Below, piece by piece: positions 45,690 to 57,161 of a stretch of 64,000 bases of DNA. A program made the translations under genes and the position numbers. Below the pieces are notes generated by a model. That model searched no databases, was not told the DNA's origin, and was given only the letters and a program-made list of their open reading frames with translations. This stretch comes from Liolophura sinensis. Taxonomy: Eukaryota > Mollusca > Polyplacophora > Chitonida > Chitonidae. Where the stretch lies: assembly GCF_032854445.1 (NCBI RefSeq), contig NC_088307.1, positions 3,470,001-3,534,000 of the forward strand, written 5' to 3'. How positions within the stretch are numbered: position 1 is the first letter of the stretch; the number at the start of each line of letters is the position of its first letter.

Positions 45690-47240
45690 ATTTATTGAAT
45701 TACTGGAATTTCTCATTAATAACATGTGATATTCGGGGATACCATTTACCAACAGTGCATAGGTATTCCATTGGGTACCAATTGTTCGACTCTTTTGGCA
45801 GACCTATACCTGCTTTCATATGAATACGACTACCGTGTATATGCAGAAATTACTTGAAAATAATATCCTTAAAGCTCGATCCTTTTCATTTACCAAGCAG
45901 TATATTGATGATCTACTGGTGTTAAATAACCCCAATATTGCTGAAGCGGTGAAGGAAATATTTCCGCCTTTATTTCAATGGATTTAATATTTCAATGGAT
46001 TTAAAGGCAACAACAGGTAGTCCTGATGGTACGTCTTATTTGGGTCTATATTTGTACAAAGACGAACAAGGTCTCCTTTCACGCCGCCTTTACGGCAAAA
46101 TTTGTTTACTTATTTGATTGGTTTACGCCGTACTCAAGAATATTTCACTTATACGACTTATACGACCGGGCACAGCCCGGGGGAAACCCACGACCATCCG
46201 CACTTTGCTGTGCGGCCGGAGAGGAAGCCAGCAGGAGCTAGACTCGAACTCACAGCGACCGCATTAGTGAGAGACTCCTGGGTCATTACGCTGCGCTAGC
46301 GCGCTAACCAACTGAGCCACGGAGGCCCCTTAACGACTAAAGGGATAATTTCAATTTTGATTGAAAATATACCAAAAGTGTCATATATGGCATATACATA
46401 TCTCGTCTTGAAGCATTTTTCAGATCTTGCGTGGATTGTGATGACTTTAATCTGCGTCACAAGTTGTTAGTTCCAAAACAAGTTTGTCAAGGATGCTCCA
46501 TCAAACGCCTTCATTCTAAGTTTCTCAAATTTTACAATGAGTCTCGTTGACAGGTATGGACAGAGCTTTCCGAATCTCTGGCGATGTACATTGTGATCAA
46601 CCACATAGACGGCGCTGTTATCTTCATGTACATATCTATCGCGCATATTGTATTTAACAACACAGATGGCGCTGCTTGCCGAGTGTAACCGTCTATCTTG
46701 CAGACAGCTTTTATACAGACCAGCATATCATGTGTAACATCGTTGATAGCGCCTCTTGTAGTATGAGATCCTTACATATTAACGGAAAAGACGTAATCGC
46801 CCGTTACGTTTGAATCATTATCTGTTCGGTTAAGGTCTGTAACGCTCGTCATTTTTGAACCGTATCTAACACAGCTTAACTCCGTGCGAGGGGTTAAGCC
46901 CGGCTTATTACATGTGCATGATGCCTTTATGAACAGTTGCAATCAAAGCGCGACTGAGATACCTTGTTAAATCGTAAATTGACCTGGAACTCATTTATGT
47001 ACTACGAATTTGAACTTTGATATAGAATTCATGCCTGGAATATTAACTGTCAGCCCGGCATCATTGAAAACTGATGACCGCTGCTCTCTTGTGTGTTACC
47101 AGCTTTATTTCCTATTTGTATAGTTTCTTACATACCTTTGTCTTTGGGGGCTAGTGTGAAACGTTGTTTTGGAAATGGATCTTGCGATTATCGACTTGGA
47201 ACGCCCTTTACGGACTACGAATGGTATACGAATGGTATAC
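45690..47240 (+). pseudogene. Reverse transcriptase remnant, second copy (Penelope-like type, tentative)
   Basis: Frames on plus give the same order as 10120-11191. They start with the LLEFLINN-like segment at about 45700 and a GTNC-like motif broken by a stop (about 45775). An open block with the catalytic box FSFTKQYIDDLLVLNNPN follows (about 45885-45940), then GTSYLGLYLYKDEQG (about 46030) and, after a SINE insertion (46103-46328), SCVDCDDFNLRHKLLVPKQ (about 46435). The tail region 46930-47240 matches, inverted, 51290-51570, and its first part resembles 10160-10133. Stops and the SINE show it is inactive. Confidence 0.72.
46103..46328 (-). repeat. SINE-A copy inserted in the reverse transcriptase remnant
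   Basis: Full order from tail (TTACTTATTTGATTGGTTTA) to head (complement of GGGGCCTCCGTGGCTCAG). It contains a duplicated TTATACGACTTATACGAC in the core. The element's RT-like sequence resumes after it. Confidence 0.92.
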
Positions 47241-48454
47241 GAATGTCGGACATGAAGCTTATATTTAGACCCAGACACTGTATTGGCGGAAGATAAGTGG
47301 TGGTCTTTAGTGAGTGTCAGAGACTTCTCAAACGCCACACGAGTGTCTCTGACAGATTAGTGTCACCAAGGCTTACCATCTCCACAAAAAATCCAGACAT
47401 TCACAGTACGGTCTGAATCAACACCTCTTGTGGATGACATTATGCATAGCAAAACCAAATCAAAAAGAATATTTGTCTGCATTTGACGCAAGATTTATTG
47501 ACTTGAATGATGCTTTCTGCCGTACTCAGATTTATGCATTACCTGCTCAAGACTAAAATGAGAAATGTTATTGCCCTTTTCTTACTAATTTAAGTTGTGA
47601 TAATGTCTATGACAGCCCCCGAGAAAGCAGCACCGTTATTCCCTTCATAGTTAAGGTCTGAATTGCCTTCCGTACATTTAAATAAAAAAAAATGCGTTCA
47701 AAAAACTCCCTAGTTTTCTCTGACCATAAAGCGGGCTATTAATATGTCATGTCGTGCATCTCACATAGTATAATTAAACACAATCCAATCTTTAATGCTA
47801 TTACAAGCATTAGCAATACAGCCACTTATATAATCACAAAGGCATTGTCACTGGGAATGGACTTCCTTTGCCTTTGTTAAAGATAATCCGACATATGATA
47901 TGGAAATGTAGTTATATAACTTATGTCTCCAACAATTACTTATAACGGCTGATCAGTTTGTCGTACAAATAGTGGTTAAAGGCGTTTGTCTTTCAACAAG
48001 GCGTTAAACAAAATCAGCTGTAGTCTTTAGGATTAAACCCGAATTAATTTAATAAATACGTATTGGGGGCAGAATAAAAGAACTTGACATTTGAATATGG
48101 GTATCAATTTTGTTGCCTTATGGAACTCTCTTGGAAGGGTCAATAGAATCATTCGAAATTGTGAAAGAGACGGCCATTTTACTGAATATAATAACAGTAA
48201 TTTGAAAGTCCATCTCAATGGAACAGATGCATCGTTTGGGAATATTCGAAAACTAGAATTTTGCACTTTTGTCATTGACAAAAAAGATTATTAGAAGAGA
48301 ACATAATTACCAGTATTACACGTGACACGTGTATGATATGACGAATGTTAATTTTTGCAATGTAGACAGCATAAATAAGTTTGGTCATGTCTGACGTGAA
48401 AGAGCAACCATACCCATTTTTGTCTATATTTCAGAACACAAAAGCTTATGTCAC
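47241..48454. other. Intergenic, no gene seen
   Basis: Overlapping open frames at 48033-48294 have no recognisable domain. No repeat was identified. Confidence 0.4.
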
Positions 48455-49370
48455 TCTGACAGCTGATCACGGGTTTGTGCTTAGTCATGGATTTCTTATT
48501 TTACAATAGCAGACGAATCTTAATCAAACTATTTATATACGTTTAAAAATATGTTTTGCAACTGATAGACGTGTTCGTTTAGTAAAAGAATATGATATCT
48601 TTGACGTCCAACACACTAATTTTAACAAAAGAGACAGCGCTAGAATCTTGCAAAACAATATCTTCCCATAATAAATACACACGGTTATGTATTGTGTTTT
48701 TCGTATGATGGAAATGTAATGCAGTTGATGACCGAAAAGTGAACCTTGTCCAACGCTTGTAACAGATTTAAAGTGTATCTGACCGAGTTGTATAACAAAA
48801 TCCCTTAAATACCACACAATCATCATATGATTCGTGGTTCTTCATTGGGAATACCTCATTTGTCACGATTTTGGGCATGTTTTATGTTGTAAATGACAAA
48901 TTACAATAAAATTACAAGTTATCAAAAAATTGATAAATTACAATGACATCTTACTAAGAACTTAATTTTAAAAATGTGCATTGTCTCCTTTTACAGAACA
49001 TTTTTAGAACCAATTTTATGAATCCATTGTGCACGTTTTGTGTTCCAAGTGAGCAGGGGGAATAAAAAAAACTAGCATCAAACAAATTTACTTTTTTAAA
49101 ACATGAATGTTAAATTGTCAACATTTTCTATAAAATGTTAAAATGATGCGTGTTAAATGTTGTAAAATGTGAGTGCCAACGTTTTAAAATGTTACTCAGC
49201 GTAATAAATGTTTGCAAGTTGTAACATTATGCTATGCTCGATATTTAACAGTTATCAAATCAATCACAACTCCCAAAAGTGTTATTCGACATAAGACTGC
49301 ATGTGTTAGGTAACAAAATTTTGTACAGGTTTAGATTTTAGAAATCGCTTACTTTACATGATAGCTACTT
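48455..49370 (-). mobile_element. LINE-A, 5'-truncated copy
   Basis: Matches the LINE-A 3' UTR and the last part of ORF2 (19800-20760), beginning near TAGATTTTAGAAATCGC at the 5' side and ending at CTCTGACAGCTGATCACGGG. 5' truncation is the normal outcome of target-primed reverse transcription. Small deletions (around 48900 and 49310) distinguish the copies. Confidence 0.88.
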
Positions 49371-49488
49371 TCCAAAAGCTTTCCAAAAGCAATGGAAACA
49401 TTGCAAAAAATGTTGCATTTAACATTATTAACATTGTACATAACAATTAAATTTTAAGAGAGTGTAGTCAGAGAAAGTTACCACTTAC

Positions 49489-49649
49489 GAAATTCTGTAT
49501 ATGTTGACAGGCATTTTGTTTCTTTCTAGAAGAATGGATTTGCAAGAAATTAAAATCGCTTGACGTCTATATTCACACACACTTACAATAATCTTGTCGT
49601 GGTCTACAAACTCCGACAAGTCAAATACCCTGACAGTAAGGAAATCCAT
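49489..49649 (-). CDS. Possible first coding exons of an unknown gene
   Basis: On minus, ATG at 49649 opens 21 codons (MDFLTVRVFDLSEFVDHDKI) ending at a good donor (GTAAGTGTG, 49586). A short intron leads to an acceptor CATTCTTCTAG (49526) and a 37-nt exon, in frame, ending at another good donor (GTAAGTGG, 49488). Upstream a palindromic CRE-like GTGACGTCAC lies at about 49687-49696. Later exons were not found. This may be chance. Confidence 0.2.
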
Positions 49650-49696
49650 TTGATGTGGAAATGGCTCCTTCCAGAAACGGATGTGACGTCACTGTG

Positions 49697-50186
49697 TTCG
49701 ATATGGGCCCACCGAATTCATTGTGCAAACAAAATGTAAAAACAGAAAAACATCATGAACATGATATTTCGAATCTTCATGAAATGGCTTTAAATGATGG
49801 GGTTTTTGTATTTATTTAAAGGTTGTCTATTCCTTTACGTTTAACTTTACGTTTTGCGTTTTGTGCGTATTTATGTCAACAACACTGTGAATTCAACTTG
49901 AAGATCCTCACCGAACCCAGTCAGCTTATGCAACAGCTTATCGCCTCCTGTAATCAAGCTTTGTATTCTTCTGTACAAGTTAAATAATGCTGTTTTATTA
50001 CTTATACATCAGTGAAATCCCAGTATTTCCATCACTGATAAAAATGATATCATCACTATTTAGATATCACTTTTGTTATTACATTTTGTTATTACACAGG
50101 GAGACACCTTGACCCATGACCCAGGGCCGTGAAATCTTCGTAAAACACATCACAAGGCCGTGCACTTCAGCGCAATATATAGTATG
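49697..50186. other. Intergenic, no gene seen
   Basis: AT-rich sequence without recognisable exons. Confidence 0.4.
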
Positions 50187-51026
50187 CCAAAAAAAGAGGT
50201 GGAAATTCTTCATGTGTTTAATTTACGTAAATACCTATATTGCATTAGCATTAAGCACCTTTATAGAATGTATTATTACTTAAAGACAGCGTTTAAAACT
50301 GTAAAATGGTTTTGTGAGCGCGGGCGTGAATGAAGTTGCCGCGCGTTTGAATAGAATCAGAAATACGACTAACATGGCACATTGCTTATTTTTTCGCGGA
50401 TGCAGCAGATAAACTGATACGCATTTATATACACGTAGAGAAAATGTCAGGATATAAATAACAAACAGGATATTGCAGAGTGAAGGTTGAATATCATAAA
50501 TATTGTTGAAAGGTAAAAATGATCTATATTTATGATATTCAAGCTTCACCCTGCAATAGCCACTATAAATTCAACTTCCTGGCAGCAGCGGAGGAGATAA
50601 ATCGTTGTCCCTTTACATTGTGTTAACGTGTTTGAAAATTAAATGTGATGACAATACATCATTTGAGTTCCTCTTCAAGTGTGACTGAAGCATGCTTCGG
50701 TGAGGACGTGCTTTTAATGGTGCTCCGGCAGCGCCCACCAATGTTCAGTGAACAGAAGTTAACCTAGCCATACATATTGGGACCTGCTTTATACCATCAT
50801 GCCTCCAAAGCCTCAGAAATCGGACAACTTTGATAAAAGTCTTAGAACTACAACAAGAACCACCACCATGCCACCAAAGCCTCAGAAATCGGACAACCCT
50901 GACAAAAGTCTTGGATCTACAACAAAAAAGCCAATCTAAAGGTCTAAACTACAATGATCCTGGCGACAAGGGATGGTGTTAATGATGCTTTATTCTGTTT
51001 TACTGGGAATTTATCAATGTAACCGA

Positions 51027-51281
51027 GGGGCCTCCGTGGCTCAGTTGGTTAGCGCGCTAGCGCAGCGTAATGACCCAAGAGTTCTCTCACCAACGCGGTC
51101 GCTGTGAGTTCAAGTCCAGCTCATGCTGGCCGTACGTGGGAAGGTCTTGCAGCAGCATGCGGATGGTCGTGGGTTTCCCTCGGGCTGTGCCCGGTTTCCA
51201 CCAACCATAATGCTGATCGCCGTCGTATAAGTGAAATATTCTTGAGTACGGCGTAAAACACCAATCAAATAAATAAATGAA
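51027..51281 (+). repeat. SINE-A copy with target-site duplication
   Basis: Near full length, from GGGGCCTCCGTGGCTCAG to AAATAAATAAATGA. It is flanked by ATCAATGTAACCG (51013-51025) and ATCAATATAACCG (51282-51294), a 13-bp target duplication with one mismatch. The body is slightly shortened (CATGCTGGCCGTACGTGGGA). Confidence 0.95.
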
Positions 51282-51292
51282 ATCAATATAAC

Positions 51293-51570
51293 CGTCATTT
51301 TCGACATTCGTAGTCCGTAAAGGGCGCTCCAAGTCGATAATCGCAAGATCCATTTCCAAAACAACCCTTAACACTAGCTCCCAAAGACAAAGGTATGTAA
51401 GAAATTACACAAAATAAGAAATAAAGCTGGTAACACACAAGAGAGCAGCGGTCATCAGTTTTCAATGATGCCGGGCAGACAGTGGATATTCCAGGCATGA
51501 ATTCTAAATGAGTTCCAGGTCAAATAACAATTAAACAAGGTATCTCAGTCGCGCTTTGATATAGCGCTTC
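51293..51570 (-). repeat. Reverse transcriptase element tail, inverted copy
   Basis: Reverse complement of 46930-47225 (shared words: CTTGCGATTATCGACTTGGA, TGTGTTACCAGCTTTATTTC). It carries only the 3' region of the element whose RT lies at 45690-46550. Confidence 0.85.
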
Positions 51571-52204
51571 AATAGCTTACGACACATGCTTTACTGTTGT
51601 GACCACAGACAGCAAACATACTCGCGAAACATACGAAACATACTCGCAAACTTTGGCTCACACGAGGTATTTTACAGTCAGTATTCAAGAAAAACAAACT
51701 TTATCGCAAGCATTTGAAATCTACTGATATGCAGACATGTGTCAAATGTAGGACGTACAGGAATAAACTGAACAACTTGAGCCGTTTTTCGCGAAAGAAT
51801 TACTTCGAAAAAAATCTAAACTAACAAAATCACAATATAAAAGGAACTTGGAAAGTATTGGATGATTTAATGGGACGTGGTAAATCAATGAACATGCCTA
51901 AATGTTTTATTATTGATGCGTTATCTGTTTCAGATAAGTGTCATTTCCAACAGATTTAATGTCTTTTGTTCAACTGTTGCTTCCAGTCTTGATGCTAAGA
52001 TACCCCCAAGCCCTAAACATTTTTCAGATTTTCTAGGTCAGCCTGTAGAAGAAAACTCGCCTGGTCTTGCTAAAACCACTATACACAGACTAGTCATCAG
52101 CTCCAGGCTCAGATGACATTTGCATGTCTGATCTCAGACTTGTTGCAAAAGATATTTCAATTCCCCTTATTTCAATATATAGTTAATTTGTCCCTTATGC
52201 CTGG

Positions 52205-52558
52205 ATGAATGCCGTCTTCGTTGAAATTTGCAAAATTACCCTCATCTTTAAATGTGGTGACGCCAATGACATCACAAACTACCGCCCTATCTCGGTATTA
52301 CCTAGTCTGAGCAAAATAACGGAAAAAATAGTTGTAAACATGATGAATGATATTCTGACAGCCAATGACATCATTTCGCCCAACCAATTTGGTTTTAGAA
52401 CTGGGCGCTCTACTACCCACGCGGCGTGCACTCTATACAACTACCTCGCAGCTGTCAAAGACGCCAAACAACATTCTGACGTGTCTTTCCCTGACCTGTC
52501 AAAAGCTTTTGACACTGTCAACCACAAAATCTTTCTACAAAAAAATCCCACGATCGGA
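52205..52558 (+). pseudogene. LINE-C ORF2 RT fragment
   Basis: Open RT segment: ITNYRPISVLPSLSKITEKI, NQFGFRTGRSTTHA and FPDLSKAFDTVNH (first catalytic Asp block, with DLSKAFDTV). It ends at the junction with GC-rich Polinton-like sequence at about 52558, so the YxDD part is lost. The upstream part 51670-52160 holds frameshifted linker sequence matching 33300-33560. Confidence 0.82.
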
Positions 52559-52631
52559 GAAAGTTCTTTCAGCAGAATGGAGGCGTGTTCACCAAGATCG
52601 AGCACTAAGCGACCCGTTGCTTCGTTGATTC

Positions 52632-52868
52632 TCAGCGAGACACCAATACTTCCTTGTTTGGCGTGCAGACTCTATGATAGGCTTTCGGCACTTCAATGCA
52701 CTCGCCATCAAGTGTAAAGGCCTGGATGTTCGACCACGCGGGGTATAGCGCGAGATCAAGAAGGGACACCTTTAGGTTGCGATCAAGGTTGTTTAGGCTG
52801 TGCGGCAGTTCGACTGCGCTGCCGTTTTGAGCATCAGAGAAGGTAACAAACATAGTGAGTATGGACAC
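52632..52868 (-). pseudogene. Polinton-like element, possible minor structural protein (N-terminus)
   Basis: A 78-codon open frame starts MSILTMFVTFSDAQNGSA and includes LPHSLNNLDRNLKVSLLDL. Its layout (short beta-rich start with a residue pattern for a membrane-free structural protein) loosely resembles penton-like proteins of Polintons; this is a guess. GC content and codon use match the block right of 56.6 kb. It is cut at the LINE-C junction on its C-terminal side. Confidence 0.35.
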
Positions 52869-53058
52869 GGCCTACAGCTTCAATAAAGAGGCTACTTATA
52901 AGGCCGGTCCGTCATGTAACATCCAAACCTACGCAGATCATCTCACACATCCTGACATCCACGTGAGCGAGGGCAAGACCAATTCGCAGATGTTTTCCAG
53001 AAGTACCGCTGACCGAAAGTCACCAGCAAATTCCATCGTTCAGGGCCTGTATTTATAA
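52858..53058 (+). pseudogene. Polinton-like element, unknown protein N-terminus
   Basis: The frame starts MDTAYSFNKEATYKAGPS and is head to head with 52632-52868. It runs into the Harbinger end at about 53043, so the natural C-terminus is displaced or lost. No family is recognised. Confidence 0.3.
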
Positions 53059-53260
53059 AGATTCTTAAGATTCAGCGAAGAATTTATACTTAAGTGTGTA
53101 AGTTACTCTTATCTAAGAAAATATTTAAGAATGCATTCATAAAAAGATAAGTTTTTCTCAAACGCGTTTCCCGTAGCAACGGGAGACCTCTCTAATAACA
53201 AAGATATTTTTGGTACATAATAATGTCACGTGTCACGTTTCGATGTAAACACAGTCTGAC

Positions 53261-54949
53261 ATGGAGGAAAAAAAGAAGACAAAGCCGAACTGGTCAAACG
53301 ACGAGTGTTTGAGCCTCGCCTATTACATGGCACAATACCAGGACATACTGAGGGGCAAGTTGGGTCCAGGATTGACCTCAGAAAAGAAAAGAACTACATG
53401 GAAGTTGGTGACGGACAGGATGAACGCCTCGTTCACAGCTGTCAAGTGGTCACAAGGAGAAGTGGAGAAAAAGCGGCACAATATTTTCTCCCAAACCAAA
53501 TCGGAAATCCCGGCCCACAAGAAAGCGCAGTGTGCGACGGGTATGTGAACTTAAATTATTTCATGTAAAATATTTAATTGGAATGGTGTAACGGTATGTA
53601 ATATTTTTTTAAGATTAGACCAAGTTTCGCTAAACTTTAGTTTCGGTAGTAATTTTGGAAATAATCAACTGTCGACACTGCCTTTCGAAACTAATTCAAT
53701 TCGGTTGTTTGTGCTCGGAATGCGAGGGCTGTCGGCTACATTATCTCTCGTAAAGGCAGCTAAACATTGACTAGAATTCATTGTACTAAAACAAATATGA
53801 CACAGAGTATAATTAAAACCGTAGTTCTTACTGGAAGTTAAGGGTGTTTGGAGTGTGTGTAGTGCACTGGACAAAATAATGTTGCAGATGATCAGATTGA
53901 ACGAGACATTAAATTAGGATGATGGAGTTGGCCTTAATTGACTAGATTTTTGTAAAGTGAGTAAAAGCTGTTCATTTATTCAGCTTAAGAATATTTATGT
54001 ACGAGGGAATGATTTGTTTTATTTAAAATGCAAATGTAGGTACTTCCTTAATATATGTAGACTTCCAAGCTGTGGAGACTAGATTTAAAATTATCAATGA
54101 GCTAGGTAGCATTTTTATACTGAGCACTACCACAGACAAAGGCTCATTCAGGTAGACCTATATTTTGATTCATGTCATAATGAATTACGTGTATAAATGA
54201 AATGTTTGCGCCATTGGACTATTGGTGTTATTATTTTTATTTCTAAACAACTCAATGTCAACTTTCACTGAATTGAAAATTCAAAGGATTTTTCATATTA
54301 ATATCTTTTGCAACTTGACTGGTAGTACATAATCGTTACTTTGAAACATAATCTTTATTTATAACAAAACCTATTGTCAAAGTCATTGATTGCATCATCA
54401 GCTGTAAGTCTAAAATAATCTGAGATCAAATACAATGAAAGATATTATCTGGACAAATATACTATTTTGTTTTATTTTACAGATGAAGGGCCATCACTAA
54501 AGTCATTAAATGCTATAGCTGAGGTGGTGATGTCCATTCATGAATGTCTGTAAGTATTTTTTTCTCAAAATGCAGTGTGCAATGATAAATTAAAATGAAG
54601 GAGTGAATTTAGTATTTATCACAGTGCTTCAGATACATGTTGTGTTAAGCAGGTTTAAAAAGCTGCTAAATCCAATTTTTGTTTTCTCAAAATAATTGCT
54701 GCGTTTTATTCAGCTTGAGTTGTATCTGTTGTTTAAAAGTCCCACCAACTTAAGTTTCTTTAAAGGGTCAGTTATAGTTGTATAACTGTATTCTTGATAT
54801 CATATATATGTTTTGTTTAGTTGTATAAATGTATATGTCTATATTTCAGCACTACTGACATGCCATGCTTTCCACCAGCACCTTTGCCCATCACATCTTT
54901 GGACACTCTGTCTAGTACCAGTCACGCACAGGCACAGTCAAGCAAATGA
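53261..54949 (+). CDS. Harbinger-encoded SANT/Myb-like DNA-binding protein (3 exons)
   Basis: Exons 53261-53540, 54483-54549 and 54850-54949 (280+67+100 = 447 nt, 148 aa). Introns are GT-AG (GTATGTGAAC...TTTTACAG; GTAAGT...TATATTTCAG) and phases 1 and 2 match, with no internal stop. The N-terminus (KPNWSNDECLSLAYYMAQYQ, then LTSEKKRTTWKLVTDRMNAS) has the tryptophan spacing of a SANT/Myb-like trihelix domain; a short acidic/Ser-rich tail ends SSTSHAQAQSSK. In Harbinger elements this protein binds the transposon ends and brings the nuclease into the nucleus. It is the only mobile gene in the window that looks fully intact, which could mean recent activity or retained host use. Confidence 0.8.
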
Positions 54950-55481
54950 TGTCAGACATGCAATACAGTTTCAGAAAATTAATGCACTGACTGTGGAACC
55001 TTCAGTATGTGCCGAAACTGCAGGAAGTATAGCCATCTAGTATTGACCAAACTCTGGCAATCAACATTAACTGAACAAGTCATGTGATCCAGTGTTGCTT
55101 GCCCTGGATGTGAACTGGCTGCCATTACGTGGCCGGGATATCGTGAAGCAGTGCGCAAGACAAGCAGTGGAATCAAACTCAAGCATATTCCATTGCTCAT
55201 ATTTAGTAAACGTTAGTTTTTTTTCTTTTAGTAAAGTACCAACTGTTGTGTTGATTTATTCGCAGAAAACATTATAAGAGAGAGCACTTACATATTTATT
55301 CGACTGGATGTGTACCGAAATAACAGTTTAATATATCACTAGTATGAGATAATGGGGTAGGTGGGCTAAACAAAAACAGAGCCTTATTTTGAACAATGTT
55401 TTTTGACAAAGAACATGCAGCATGAGATTGAGTGAAAGAGGGAGAAGTCACAGACAACAGGCCGATCAGTCAATAATAAAT
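54950..55481. other. Harbinger internal noncoding spacer
   Basis: The sequence between the convergent SANT and HARBI1 genes shows no further exon; it presumably holds both 3' UTRs. Confidence 0.5.
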
Positions 55482-56604
55482 TCAAAAATGAGTTTCGGCA
55501 ATTTGCTGTCTGTATCGAACACCTTTAACATTGACATCTGCAGCAATGGCACCATCTCCTTGTTGATCAACTCCATTATTTCCATCCTCCTCTTCATTAC
55601 ATGCAAGAGGTATTTGTCTCAATTTGCAGAGATTATGCACAACGGCACGTGCCAAAATTATTGGCCAGGCTTTCTCTGGTGACACCCATTTTTCTCCATG
55701 GAATACTTGAAATCTTCTCTTCAGCTGGACTATACACCTTTCAACTACACTACGTGTCCATTTGTGGGACCTAAAATGTAAAAAAAATGAGCAAATCATT
55801 TTATCCAGAGTTTAACAGCCAAACTTAACCATTATACCAGTTATCCCCCCTGTTGTGAGGAAGGATTTATGTCTATTTTATCAGATTTTTGCGATGAGCT
55901 CTTATAATGTTTAAATTTCAGTAATTATGCATCTTTATAAAAACTCAAGTGTTTGAAATGAGGATATATTTTTTTTCAAAAATGAATATCAAGGGAAACA
56001 ACTCAATGTTCGCGATACCAAGCTCAGTTAGGTGATATTTTATTTATTTATTTATTTATTTGATTGGTGTTTTACGCCGTACTCAAGAATATTTCACTTA
56101 TACGACGGCGGCAAGCATTATTGTGGGTGGAAACTGGGCACAGCCCAGGGGAAACCCACGACCATCCGTAGGTTGCTGCAGGACCTTCCCACGTACGGCC
56201 GGAGAGGAAGCCAGCATGTGCTGCACTTGAACTCACAGCGACCGCATCGGTGAGGTCACTCCTGGGTCATTACGCTGTGCTAGCGCGCTAACCAACTGAG
56301 CGGTGATATTTTAATACCTGTTGTAATTTGTTTGAGGGCCCGGTTGTGGTCTGAGAAAAGGGGTAGGAAGCCAGCGTTTAGATGTGCTAGGAGCAGTGAT
56401 TTGTACCTGTGTCCCATCAATAGCCACAACAATGCCTGGAAATTGGGCAGCAGCGTAGAACGCTTCCTGCTTTTCTCGGATTTCGCGAGCTGTCAGTGGA
56501 AAACGAATGAACTGAGCAATGAGCCGGTTTGAAGATAGATAGGCAGCGCTGCAGCCGCTTTGCCAAGGGCGCACCCGAGGGCCATGAAATGTTTTTTCAC
56601 CCAC
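55482..56604 (-). pseudogene. HARBI1-like nuclease, internal in-frame deletion
   Basis: Two exons on minus. The first (from about 56530 to 56318) holds LSSNRLIAQFIRFPLTAREI and the first catalytic Asp in VVAIDGTQVQITAPS. The sequence then passes directly to KRWLPTPFLRPQPG, a segment that in the family lies far downstream, after the second catalytic Asp. The donor CAG then GTATTAA (56317) and acceptor ACATTTTAG (55771) give a phase-2 junction that restores NYNR to SHKWTRSVVERC, which contains the catalytic Glu. The frame then stays open to the stop at 55482. Thus roughly 60-90 residues with the second Asp are missing although the frame is kept. The intron carries a SINE. The N-terminal helix-turn-helix part is also absent. 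Confidence 0.78.
56043..56301 (-). repeat. SINE-A copy with perfect 12-bp target-site duplication
   Basis: GGTGATATTTTA occurs at 56031-56042 and 56302-56313. The SINE lies exactly between, in the HARBI1 intron, and lacks about 12 nt of the tRNA head 5' end. The perfect duplication indicates it is the youngest layer of this nest. Confidence 0.96.
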
Positions 56605-57127
56605 TCTTTGTGACCGCCCCTGTCGGTTGGCTTAGAGGTGGCACTGGAGAAGGCGCAAAGCCCCCGTTGAGTGCTAACACCAATGTGGAGATGATCATTC
56701 CAAGCGCCGTGAGGATAGAGACGATAGTGATCCCTTGCTCCCGGAAGAGTGTGCGGATGCGCTCAGTCAGCGTGCTATCGTCGCGTAGGATGCGATTTAT
56801 GGTCTCTCTGATGCGGTTGATTTGAGGCCGCACAGCTTGGCGTGTTGACAAGGCTGCCTCGAGGTTGGCCGCCCTCTCATCCTCGAAGTTACGTAGCCGT
56901 TCTGCAATACGGCGCCAGGAGAATTCATCCTCAGCCTCCTCCAGTTTCCGGTTTTGCCTAGCTATGTCTTCGTCCAGCCTTGACAGCTTGGCGAGGTTAT
57001 TCGTGAGTTCACCCTGGACATTCTGCAGCGCGTTGTCCAGCACCAGAATTTCTCGAAGTTTGACCGGTGAGTCGAACATCGTTTCAAGGGCTTGCTCAGT
57101 GTCGCTATCCGTGAGGCTTGTTTCCAT
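56597..57127 (-). CDS. Polinton-like element: coiled-coil protein with C-terminal membrane segment
   Basis: 176 codons, intact. It has an acidic N-terminus, a long charged helical region (about residues 30-125: LSRLDEDIARQNRKLEEAED, RLRNFEDERAANLEAALS) predicted to form a coiled coil, then a hydrophobic segment (GITIVSILTALGMIISTLVL, about 137-156) and a Pro-rich tail. Similar proteins recur beside Polinton capsid genes; their role is unknown. The stop sits next to the Harbinger breakpoint, so the C-terminus might be altered. Confidence 0.6.
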   Translation of the reverse strand: METSLTDSDTEQALETMFDSPVKLREILVLDNALQNVQGELTNNLAKLSRLDEDIARQNRKLEEAEDEFSWRRIAERLRNFEDERAANLEAALSTRQAVRPQINRIRETINRILRDDSTLTERIRTLFREQGITIVSILTALGMIISTLVLALNGGFAPSPVPPLSQPTGAVTKSG

Positions 57128-57161
57128 TTTGTGGACCTACAGCGTCCGCTATCAAATGCTA

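Larger units (their letters stand above)
50187..52558 (+). mobile_element. LINE-C, second copy, with internal deletion and insertions
   Basis: 50187-50970 matches the LINE-C leader and ORF1 start (25793-26640), with two instead of three 69-bp units. The RT part resumes at about 51670 and runs to 52558, where it is cut at the Polinton junction. Between them are a SINE-A and a piece of the reverse transcriptase tail. Same strand and order as copy 1. Confidence 0.78.
53041..56550. mobile_element. PIF/Harbinger DNA transposon, right end missing
   Basis: The left end begins with GGGCCTGTATTTATAAAG (53043), typical of Harbinger termini. Two convergent genes follow: a SANT/Myb-like DNA-binding protein on plus and a HARBI1-like nuclease on minus. 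This is the standard two-gene set of the superfamily. The nuclease N-terminus is cut at about 56530-56560, where Polinton-like sequence resumes, and no matching right terminal repeat is seen. It lies between two Polinton-like blocks, so it inserted into that element. Part of the right side was then deleted. Confidence 0.8.

Noticed and set aside
51027-51120. Functional tRNA gene (GGCCTCCGTGGCTCAG...)
   Set aside because: Same head recurs many times with the same SINE body and tail, and here it is flanked by target-site duplications.
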